NCBI GenBank assembly: GCA_910587575.1
Contig: CAJULU010000063.1
Location: 1 to 23,303, forward strand
Reading direction: 5' to 3'
Source: an uncultured Dorea sp.
GTDB taxonomy: Bacteria; Bacillota; Clostridia; Lachnospirales; Lachnospiraceae
DNA: 23,303 bases
The position numbers and the translations under genes are program-made. The notes beneath the pieces were generated by a model, which worked only from the letters and a program-made list of their open reading frames with translations, made no database searches and was not told the DNA's origin. Positions 1 through 5,820 of this stretch are shown in pieces. Positions within the stretch are counted from its first letter, which is position 1; the number at the start of each line of letters is the position of its first letter.

Positions 1-2
1 GG

Positions 3-209
3 AATACGGTGCAGTATATGATTGACGAACTGCAGAAAGAGAACAAGCGCTGGAAGGAAAAGGATAAACACTGGAAGGAAGAGAACAAGCGCTGGAAGGA
101 AAAGGATAGATGTAATCAAGAAGAAAAGAGATATTTAAAGGAGGAAATAGAGCAGCTGAGAAAGGAAATGAACCAGATGAAAAAGCAAGCTGAATTGAGG
201 GGAGTGTAA
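3..209 (+). CDS. C-terminal part of a coiled-coil protein (5' end outside window)
   Basis: The reading frame is open to the window edge. A GTG at 9 and an ATG at 18 are possible internal starts but neither has a clear ribosome binding site, so this is probably the tail of a longer gene. The 60-odd residues are almost all charged (Lys, Glu, Arg) with regularly spaced Trp and Leu, as in a coiled coil. A 28-bp segment at 39-66 recurs at 81-108, exactly 42 bp (14 residues, two heptads) later, with the core ENKRWKEKD. No catalytic domain is visible. Such tails occur at the ends of several accessory protein families, including Rpn-type nucleases, but nothing here fixes the family. The stop codon lies inside the palindrome at 200-269, so the present C-terminus may come from insertion of that element. 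Confidence 0.5.
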   Translation, partial: NTVQYMIDELQKENKRWKEKDKHWKEENKRWKEKDRCNQEEKRYLKEEIEQLRKEMNQMKKQAELRGV

Positions 210-269
210 AATAATCTGTGATGATTTACACAGATTATTTTACACATCCATAGATTGGTTTACACTCCC
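200..269. repeat. Nested palindromic element with 11-bp terminal inverted repeats
   Basis: The outer arms are GGGAGTGTAAA (200-210) and TTTACACTCCC (259-269), perfect inverted repeats bounding a 70-bp unit. A second, perfect 17-bp inverted repeat (204-220 with 229-245) is nested inside and shares the left arm. The ends resemble my recollection of IS256/mutator-type terminal repeats, so a tiny non-autonomous element or solo IS scar is possible. A purely transcriptional role between two convergent genes is equally possible. Confidence 0.45.
204..245. terminator. Strong hairpin between convergent genes, likely bidirectional terminator
   Basis: A perfect 17-bp stem (GTGTAAAATAATCTGTG at 204-220, complement at 229-245) encloses an 8-nt loop. 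It lies between the stop of the upstream plus-strand ORF (207-209, inside the left arm) and the end of argG on the minus strand (286). The stem is AT-rich and no long T-run follows on either strand, so termination is inferred from strength and position. Confidence 0.5.
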
Positions 270-285
270 GCCGTACAGATACTTG

Positions 286-1512
286 CTAATCCTGAATCTT
301 ACCAGCTTCCTGCATCTTCATAGCCCGGACCTTAAGCGGCAGTCCGAACAGATTAATGAATCCGTCTGCATCGTGATGGTCATAGAGATCGCCGGTGGTG
401 AAGCTTGCCAGAGACTCGCTGTACAGAGAGTATGGAGAGGTAGTGCCTGCCTTGATAATATTTCCTTTATACAGCTTGAACTTTACCTCGCCGGTCACAT
501 ATTCCTGCGTAGTCTCAACGAATGCCTGGACAGCCTCGCGAAGCGGAGTAAACCATTTCCCTTCGTACACAATCTGGGACAGCTTATTTCCCATCTCTTC
601 TTTTACCTCATAAGTAGCGCGGTCCAGTACCAGTTCTTCTAACTGCTGGTGTGCTTCATAGAGGATGGTTCCGCCGGGAGTTTCGTAGACACCGCGGGAT
701 TTCATGCCTACCACACGGTTTTCGACGATATCGCAGATACCGATTCCGTGCTTTCCGCCCAGTTCGTTTAATTTGCGGATAATGTCTGATACTTTCATGG
801 CTTCGCCGTTAATGCTCTTTGGAATTCCTTTTTCGAATGTCATGGTAACATATTCGCCTTCATCCGGCGCCTGTTCCGGTGTTACGCCGAGTACCAGAAG
901 GTTGTCATAGTTCGGTTCGGCAGATGGATCCTCAAGCTCCAGTCCTTCATGGCTGATATGCCATAAATTCCGGTCACGGCTGTAACTGTGGCTGGCATCA
1001 AAAGGAAGGTTGATTCCATGCTGTTTACAGTATTCAATCTCTTCTTCGCGGGAGTTCATGGTCCAGACATCGGTCATACGCCATGGCGCAATGATCCTGA
1101 GGTCTGGAGCCAGCGCCTTAATGCCGAGTTCAAAACGAATCTGGTCATTCCCCTTGCCGGTTGCGCCGTGGCAGATTGCGGATGCACCTTCTTTTCTTGC
1201 AATCTCTACCAGTTTTTTGGCGATTGCAGGACGGGCCATAGATGTTCCCAACAGGTATTTGTTCTCATAGACAGCATGTGCCTGTACGCAGGGAACGATG
1301 TAATGATCGCAGAAATCATCTACAATGTCTTCGATATATAACTTGGATGCACCGGATAATTTTGCACGTTCATGAAGACCGTCCAGTTCTTCTCCCTGTC
1401 CGCAGTCTACGCAGCAGCAGATTACCTCATAGTCAAAATTCTCTTTCAGCCACGGAATGATCGCCGTGGTGTCAAGTCCGCCGGAATATGCCAGTACAAC
1501 TTTTTCTTTCAT
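286..1512 (-). CDS. argG: Argininosuccinate synthase
   Basis: Catalyses ATP-dependent condensation of citrulline and aspartate to argininosuccinate, the penultimate step of arginine synthesis, in the cytoplasm. The protein is 408 aa, the usual family length. The N-terminus carries the PP-loop nucleotide-binding motif AYSGGLDT (about residues 8-15), and the conserved CHGATGKGNDQ segment follows near residue 115. The start at 1512 is chosen because AGGAGG lies about 8 nt upstream on the minus strand and the protein then begins directly before the PP-loop. A longer in-frame extension to 1587 would overlap the promoter. argG is transcribed away from the other arginine genes, which begin some 4 kb to the right, and has its own promoter and ARG-box-like site. 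Confidence 0.97.
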   Translation of the reverse strand: MKEKVVLAYSGGLDTTAIIPWLKENFDYEVICCCVDCGQGEELDGLHERAKLSGASKLYIEDIVDDFCDHYIVPCVQAHAVYENKYLLGTSMARPAIAKKLVEIARKEGASAICHGATGKGNDQIRFELGIKALAPDLRIIAPWRMTDVWTMNSREEEIEYCKQHGINLPFDASHSYSRDRNLWHISHEGLELEDPSAEPNYDNLLVLGVTPEQAPDEGEYVTMTFEKGIPKSINGEAMKVSDIIRKLNELGGKHGIGICDIVENRVVGMKSRGVYETPGGTILYEAHQQLEELVLDRATYEVKEEMGNKLSQIVYEGKWFTPLREAVQAFVETTQEYVTGEVKFKLYKGNIIKAGTTSPYSLYSESLASFTTGDLYDHHDADGFINLFGLPLKVRAMKMQEAGKIQD

Positions 1513-1575
1513 AAGAATATCCTCCTCATTCTGTCTTGTGTATGTAAAATCAAGTTTTTTCTGACTGCAAGGAAT

Positions 1576-1604
1576 ACTATACCGCATTTTTTATAAATAT
1601 GCAA
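1576..1604 (-). promoter_or_regulatory. Promoter of argG
   Basis: On the minus strand TTGCAT (1599-1604) and TATAGT (1576-1581) are separated by exactly 17 nt, a good sigma-A arrangement. They lie about 65 nt upstream of the argG start. The same -35 hexamer and spacing occur before argC. Confidence 0.7.
1590..1603. promoter_or_regulatory. ARG-box-like operator overlapping the argG -35
   Basis: TTTATAAATATGCA matches the ArgR/AhrC half-site pattern TGNATWWWWATNCA at all but one fixed position (T for G at the second base). It overlaps the -35 and spacer of the argG promoter, where bound repressor would block RNA polymerase. A weaker related segment (TGCACAAAATATACA, 1639-1653) lies upstream. 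ArgR itself is not encoded in the window. Confidence 0.45.
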
Positions 1605-1714
1605 GAATAAAATAAAAAAAGTTTAAATATACACTTTATGCACAAAATATACATTTAATATGCGGATAATATGGAGAGGATGTATAAATTTCCGCATAGA
1701 TTTCTGAAAAAGAA

Positions 1715-1743
1715 TTGACATGTGTAGATAATCTATATATAAT
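1715..1743 (+). promoter_or_regulatory. Consensus sigma-A promoter of the padR operon
   Basis: TTGACA (1715-1720), a 17-nt spacer and TATAAT (1738-1743) match the housekeeping consensus perfectly. Transcription would start near 1750, leaving a leader of about 180 nt before the padR-like gene. The spacer contains TAGATAATCTA, an interrupted palindrome (1725-1735) that could be an operator half-way between the hexamers. Confidence 0.8.
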
Positions 1744-1767
1744 ATAGATAACCGATATATAGATAAG
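1742..1767. promoter_or_regulatory. Direct repeat next to the promoter, candidate operator
   Basis: ATATAGATAAC (1742-1752) and ATATAGATAAG (1757-1767) are direct repeats 15 bp apart, starting at the -10 and covering the expected transcription start. PadR-family proteins commonly autoregulate, so this is a plausible site for the product of the next gene. That assignment is inference. Confidence 0.3.
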
Positions 1768-1850
1768 CCATATATTTTGCCGGAAAATAGAGAATATAGA
1801 AATCTGAGAAAGAGGAACAGGTTCGTGAGTTTTCTGGTTATGAGGAACAC

Positions 1851-1911
1851 AGTGAGAAGATCATAGTGGCAATAATGATAGTGGGAAGATGATAGTGAGA
1901 AGATCATAGTG
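1851..1911 (+). repeat. Three imperfect 18-bp direct repeats in the padR leader
   Basis: AGTGAGAAGATCATAGTG occurs identically at 1851-1868 and 1894-1911, and a two-mismatch version lies at 1879-1896. The block sits immediately before the ribosome binding site (AAGGAG near 1915-1920) of the padR-like gene. The rest of the 1513-1926 intergenic region holds the two promoters listed and otherwise AT-rich DNA in which I see no gene. Confidence 0.8.
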
Positions 1912-1929
1912 TGAAAGGAGAGATGTGTG

Positions 1930-2379
1930 ATGGCAGTTGATAAGAGTCTGGTTTCAGGCAGTACCTCTATGCTGATCCTGCGGCTGCTGGAGGAAAAGGA
2001 TATGTATGGTTATGAGATGATAGAGGGGCTTCGCAGAAAATCCAGGAATGTATTCGAATTGAAAGCGGGAACTCTGTATCCGCTTCTGCATGGGATGGAG
2101 TCTGAAGGGCTTCTGAAGTCTTATACATTATTGGACGAAGTCCACCCGCCCGCAGGGCATGTATCAAGGCATGCCCTTGGGTACACCATGTCAGATACGG
2201 CCCGGCCAGCCAGAGAAGCAGGAAATGAGGAAACGAATGCCTTGCCGGAGACAGGGAAGAGACGAAGATATTACAGAATTACAAAGGAAGGGCGAAAGGC
2301 TCTGGCCCGGAAGAAGGAAGAGTGGATGGCATATTCACAGGCGGTTGTGGATGTATTGAGCATGGGAGGTGCCGTATGA
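1930..2379 (+). CDS. PadR-family transcriptional regulator with an inserted linker
   Basis: A winged-helix DNA-binding regulator of 149 aa, longer than the usual 105-115. The N-terminal half shows the PadR pattern: a first helix with MLILRLLEEKDMYGYEM, then the recognition segment FELKAGTLYPLLHGMESEGLL (residues ~52-72 region). The wing strand RRRYYRITKEGRKAL follows at residues ~111-125. Between them residues ~66-109 form an extra hydrophilic stretch rich in Pro, His, Ala and Glu where PadR proteins normally have a short turn. The start is the ATG at 1930, 9 nt after AAGGAG; a GTG one codon earlier is also possible. The stop overlaps the start of the next gene (ATGA), implying co-translation. 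PadR regulators paired with a HAAS-domain membrane protein usually control it and themselves, probably via the sites near 1715-1767. Confidence 0.85.
   Translation: MAVDKSLVSGSTSMLILRLLEEKDMYGYEMIEGLRRKSRNVFELKAGTLYPLLHGMESEGLLKSYTLLDEVHPPAGHVSRHALGYTMSDTARPAREAGNEETNALPETGKRRRYYRITKEGRKALARKKEEWMAYSQAVVDVLSMGGAV
2154..2177. repeat. 8-bp inverted repeat inside the padR insertion
   Basis: AGGGCATG (2154-2161) and CATGCCCT (2170-2177) are perfect inverted repeats around an 8-nt loop. They lie in the extra coding stretch of the PadR gene, so the linker may have arisen from a small palindromic insertion. No target duplication was recognised. Confidence 0.5.
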
Positions 2380-3737
2380 GTCATATGAAGAAAGAAGAAT
2401 ACTTAAGAATACTGACGGACCAGATCCGATGTAAGGCGGCAAGGACACAGATTACGGAGGAAGTCCGGGACCATATCGAAGAACAGGAAGCGTTTTATCT
2501 CAGTGAGGGACTTGGCAGGGAAGAGGCTGAAGCCGAGGCCGTCCGGGAGATGGGAGACCCGGTTGAGGCGGGAACTGCACTGGATCTGATCCATCGTCCA
2601 AGGATGGCGTGGGGATGGATTCTTCTGATTGCTGGTTTGTATGCGGTGGGATATTGTATCCTGAACCTGCTGCAGCAGAATTTTTCGGAGGTTCAGTTTG
2701 TTGCCGGTGATTATATGAAATGGCTGCTGGCGGGTATGCTTGTGCTGATTGGAGTGTGCTATGTGGATTACAGCCGGATCGGGCGATGGGCGAAGGAGAT
2801 CACGATTGTGGGATTTGTAATCATATTCGCAGGAATGTATTTCTTCGGCAGTCAGGTGAATGGATCGTTACAGTGGATTTGTCTGCCGTTCCTTCCATTT
2901 ACCTTGAATGTACGGCTTTTATGCTACCTTTTTGTGCCGTTATACGCAGGGATCGTTTATCATTACCGTGGCAGAGGGTATACGGCGGTTGGAAAATGCT
3001 TTCTGTGGATGCTGCCCGCTCTGTGCGTTGCGGTAAGAATTCCGGCCAGTATCACTGCGCTGTCTATATTTCTGGTGTTCCTGCTCATCCTGTCTTTTGC
3101 GGTTTTTGAAGGCTGGTTTGCAGTGCCCGTTGTAAAGACGCTGGCATCATTCTGGGGCGGGTGTGCGCTTCTGGCTGGAATAGGATATCTGAAACTGTTT
3201 CTGGCCGGGCCGTCGTACCAGCTTACACGGGTTAGGGCATTGCTGGGAAACGGAGAGGAAGGATATCAGGTTCGGATACTAAGGGGAATTCTGGATAGCT
3301 GCCATTTCATTGGAAGCGGTGAAGGGGAAGCGGCTGCCAGAGCCGCAGACGGGATGATGGAAGGAATGGATTATGGCCTGGTGTATATCATGGCCAGTTA
3401 TGGGATCCTGGCAGCAGTCCTGCTCATCGGGCTTTTGACCGGCGTGTTTATCTATTTTATGCGTATGTCGGTGGGGCAGAGAAACCGCCTGGGGAGTATC
3501 ATGGGGTTCGGGTGTACGGCTGCATTCTTTGTGCAGATTCTGTTCTATATTATGGTAAATATGGGAGTCGTACCCTTAGGGAATATGTATTGTCCGTTTC
3601 TGACTTATGGAGGGACGGGAATCCTTGTGACCAATGTTCTGGTTGGAATCCTGCTGAATATTTACCGTTATCAGGATGTTCCGCTGGATGTGGATAAAGG
3701 GATAAAATCATTTGGAAGAGATTTGGTGAATTTGTAA
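2376..3737 (+). CDS. SEDS-family membrane protein (FtsW/RodA/SpoVE-like) with N-terminal HAAS-like domain
   Basis: SEDS proteins are multi-spanning peptidoglycan glycosyltransferases acting at the cytoplasmic membrane. The first ~75 residues are soluble and helical (EEYLRILTDQIRCK, then GREEAEAEAVREMGDP), like the HAAS/permease-prefix domains found beside PadR regulators. About ten hydrophobic segments follow. Near the C-terminus the SEDS signature is visible as MGVVPLGNMYCPFLTYGGTG (YGGTG at 411-415), and Asp332 in MDYGLVYIMASYG sits where RodA/FtsW carry their catalytic Asp. The length of 453 aa equals a normal SEDS protein plus the prefix domain. Start at 2376 overlaps the padR stop as ATGA. 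Which wall process it serves is not visible; no partner penicillin-binding protein is nearby. Confidence 0.85.
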   Translation: MSHMKKEEYLRILTDQIRCKAARTQITEEVRDHIEEQEAFYLSEGLGREEAEAEAVREMGDPVEAGTALDLIHRPRMAWGWILLIAGLYAVGYCILNLLQQNFSEVQFVAGDYMKWLLAGMLVLIGVCYVDYSRIGRWAKEITIVGFVIIFAGMYFFGSQVNGSLQWICLPFLPFTLNVRLLCYLFVPLYAGIVYHYRGRGYTAVGKCFLWMLPALCVAVRIPASITALSIFLVFLLILSFAVFEGWFAVPVVKTLASFWGGCALLAGIGYLKLFLAGPSYQLTRVRALLGNGEEGYQVRILRGILDSCHFIGSGEGEAAARAADGMMEGMDYGLVYIMASYGILAAVLLIGLLTGVFIYFMRMSVGQRNRLGSIMGFGCTAAFFVQILFYIMVNMGVVPLGNMYCPFLTYGGTGILVTNVLVGILLNIYRYQDVPLDVDKGIKSFGRDLVNL

Positions 3738-3753
3738 AAAAGATTTTCTTTTT
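3737..3753 (+). terminator. Weak hairpin after the SEDS gene
   Basis: AAAAAGA (3737-3743) and TCTTTTT (3747-3753) form a 7-bp, A/T-only stem directly after the stop codon. It could end the padR-SEDS transcript, but it is thermodynamically weak. Confidence 0.3.
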
Positions 3754-3816
3754 ATTTGATTTATGGTACTATTTGACTGTACGGTGTTATCGTGTGAAAG
3801 GCTGAAGGAGGGTGTT

Positions 3817-4944
3817 ATGCAGAGCAGTTTGGCTACAGATGATTTTGATAAAAAGATCAATAATTTAGAAAAGCAGATTAGTGATGAACGTGCGCGGTTA
3901 TCAACAGATCGAATGGATATTTCTTTTGGTGAATTGATAAATATGTATAAAGTGGGTGAACTGATAATCAGACCGGAATACCAGAGGCTTTTCAGATGGA
4001 AGGGTTCCCAGAAGACGGCTTTGATAGAATCGATTCTGCTAGGAATTCCGATTCCTCCTGTTTTTGTGGCAGAAGATGAAAATGGGATATGGGAATTGGT
4101 TGACGGATTGCAGAGGGTTTCTACGATTATCAGCTTCTTTGGCGATTTGGATGAGAAGCTGCTTCCGGTGTGTACGGATGATCTGGCTGAAGAAAATGAG
4201 AAGTATGTGAATAAGTGGGAACTGGAGAGCGGAAGCCTTGTAGACGATTTAGAAGGCTTTAATGTAGATACACTTCCGAAAAAATATGTAATTAATATAA
4301 AACGGGCTGTATGCAGAGTGGAAATACTCCGCGGGCAAAGTAATACTGCAATGAAGTATGAGTTATTCAAGCGATTAAATTCGGGAGGGTCGAAACTAAC
4401 TCCTCAGGAAATACGAAATGCAATTTATAGAGGAATTGATCCTAAGATAAATATTCTGACTGAAGAACTTAGCAAAAATGAGAATTTTAAAAAACTTGTA
4501 TCTTTAAGCGGACAGAAAAAACAGGAACTTTATGACCAGGAGCTGATCCTTCGGTTCATTGCATTTCTAAATAATGTAGACAAAATTAATTCAAATACTG
4601 AAAAATTCCTGGATCAGTTTATGGAAAATTCAGTTAATGATGCTGAATTCGACGTTAAGTACTATGAAGCGATGTTTGTCAAAGTTTTGAAAATGCTGAC
4701 AGATGCCTGTGACTGCAATATATTCCGAAATGAGTGGAATGCATTTGTTCCCGCATATTATGAGGGTATCATGATAGGGATTGCCCAGAATATTGATAAA
4801 TACGAGTCTGATTCAGAGCTCATTTTAGAACGTGTGAACAGATTGAAAAAAGATGAGAACTTTAAGAAATATTCGGGATCAGCTTCAAATAGCAAGAACA
4901 GAATAAGAAATCGGTTGAGGATTGCTAATGAAATATTCAGTTAA
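3817..4944 (+). CDS. DUF262 domain protein (GmrSD/ParB-like nuclease fold)
   Basis: A 375-aa protein. The N-terminal domain is recognisable as DUF262: ISFGELINMYKVGELIIRPEYQR, then FRW at residues 59-61, IPIPPVFV at ~77-84, and DGLQR at 96-100 followed by a threonine/serine-rich helix. In related GmrSD-type enzymes the DGQQR-like motif belongs to the nucleotide-hydrolysing, ParB-like site; here it reads DGLQR. The C-terminal half is mostly helical and lysine-rich with no motif I recognise. The start at 3817 is preceded by AGGAGG at good spacing; an upstream ATG at 3763 lacks one. The next gene starts 3 nt after the stop, so the two form an operon. Composition is clearly more AT-rich than the flanking genes, suggesting transfer. 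A role in phage defence or toxin-antitoxin function is inferred from family context. Confidence 0.8.
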   Translation: MQSSLATDDFDKKINNLEKQISDERARLSTDRMDISFGELINMYKVGELIIRPEYQRLFRWKGSQKTALIESILLGIPIPPVFVAEDENGIWELVDGLQRVSTIISFFGDLDEKLLPVCTDDLAEENEKYVNKWELESGSLVDDLEGFNVDTLPKKYVINIKRAVCRVEILRGQSNTAMKYELFKRLNSGGSKLTPQEIRNAIYRGIDPKINILTEELSKNENFKKLVSLSGQKKQELYDQELILRFIAFLNNVDKINSNTEKFLDQFMENSVNDAEFDVKYYEAMFVKVLKMLTDACDCNIFRNEWNAFVPAYYEGIMIGIAQNIDKYESDSELILERVNRLKKDENFKKYSGSASNSKNRIRNRLRIANEIFS

Positions 4945-4946
4945 AA

Positions 4947-5642
4947 ATGGGAGTCACAATGGTAGATTTTGAAAATCAACATTTATCTATAATAGAGCAG
5001 TACGAAGCCAGTGCGTTAGATATTGAAAGAATTTTTTTTACTGGAAGATACAAACTCAGCAGAAAACACTATTCTTTGCTATCAGTTCAGTCTATTTCTA
5101 TATTATATTCCTATTGGGAAGGATTTGTGCAGAATTCTTTTAGGCTTTATATTGAATATCTTAATTCTTTGAATATAGATTTTAATATGTTAAGTGACGA
5201 AATCATAGTGTTTCATATGGATAAAACGTTTAAACAGTTTAAAAAATATCCTGACAAAAATAAACAAAAGATATATTTTTATGGGAAATTAAAAGATCAT
5301 TTTCTGCAAAGCAGACATCATATTTTTCAGTAGGTTGATACGGAAAGTAATGTGGGGTTTCTGGTTCTGAATAAACTGTTGAGTCAGTTCTCATTGGATA
5401 AATTCCCCGAATATTGGGAGCAATATACATATCCGAATCCGAATCTTAAGGAGACTTTAGATACATTTATACGATATAGAAACGGAGTTGCACATGGCGG
5501 AGATATCTCATCTGAGGAAAAAGTGACACAAGAAGTATATTTAAAGTATAGGAAACTTGTGAGTGATCTGATGTATGCTATGCATAATAAATTTATGGAT
5601 GGTATTCAAAAGCAGACTTATCTGAAAAAAATAAAAGATTAA
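4947..5642 (+). pseudogene. HEPN-type protein (MAE_28990/MAE_18760-like) split by an in-frame TAG
   Basis: Two open stretches, 4947-5330 and 5334-5639, lie in one frame, separated only by a TAG at 5331-5333 (codon 129). Read through, they give a 231-aa protein resembling HEPN nucleases of the MAE_28990/MAE_18760 kind. The N-terminal part has SYWEGFVQNSFRLYIEYL; after the stop comes VDTESNVGFLVLNKLL. The C-terminal part carries the HEPN Rx4-6H motif as RNGVAH (Arg178 to His183), the expected ribonuclease site. The stop removes that motif from the translated product, so the gene is probably inactive unless TAG is suppressed. Starts at 4947 and 4959 are both possible; GGGAG precedes the second. 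It follows the DUF262 gene with almost no gap, as expected for a two-gene defence or toxin-antitoxin unit. Family assignment is from pattern recognition. Confidence 0.7.
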
Positions 5643-5660
5643 AAAATATGAAAATAATAC

Positions 5661-5689
5661 TTGCATAATATGCATATTGGATGTATACT
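5661..5689 (+). promoter_or_regulatory. Promoter of the argC operon
   Basis: TTGCAT (5661-5666) and TATACT (5684-5689) are separated by exactly 17 nt. The -35 and spacing are the same as in front of argG. Expected transcription start is near 5696, giving a leader of about 125 nt before argC; a small hairpin (GGAA..CACAG with CTGTGTTCC, about 5715-5741) lies in that leader. Confidence 0.65.
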
Positions 5690-5695
5690 TATGCA
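5682..5695. promoter_or_regulatory. ARG-box-like operator over the argC -10
   Basis: TGTATACTTATGCA fits TGNATWWWWATNCA at every fixed position, with one C in the A/T spacer. It covers the -10, so an ArgR/AhrC-type repressor bound with arginine would block initiation. A further TATGCATA palindrome (5670-5677) lies in the promoter spacer. Confidence 0.55.
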
Positions 5696-5820
5696 AGTAT
5701 TATTTTTTGCGGAGGAATCCACAGATTTCTGCTGTGTTCCTATGGACAAGTGCAATGATTTGGTTTATATTGGTTGAGGCCGGCAAAATAGGCAAAAAGA
5801 CGCAGAAAGGGTGTTGATAG

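Larger units (their letters stand above)
5651..5706 (+). terminator. Perfect 18-bp inverted repeat, terminator shape overlapping the argC promoter
   Basis: AAAATAATACTTGCATAA (5651-5668) is repeated in inverted orientation at 5689-5706 across a 20-nt loop. A T-run at 5703-5708 follows the right arm, and the HEPN gene ends only 9 nt upstream, so it can act as an intrinsic terminator for the island. The same bases hold the argC promoter and an ARG-box-like sequence. Confidence 0.6.

Noticed and set aside
1623..1907. 94-aa minus-strand ORF in the padR leader
   Set aside because: It has no ribosome binding site or recognisable protein, is rich in Tyr/Ile from AT-rich repeats, and covers the well-supported forward promoter.
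1851..1911. Possible mini CRISPR array
   Set aside because: The three 18-bp repeats overlap or are spaced irregularly (28 and 15 bp offsets), have no unique spacers of constant length, and no cas genes are nearby.
5709..5820. Riboswitch or T-box in the argC leader
   Set aside because: The leader is only about 125 nt and shows no T-box sequence or specifier hairpin; just one small imperfect stem is visible.
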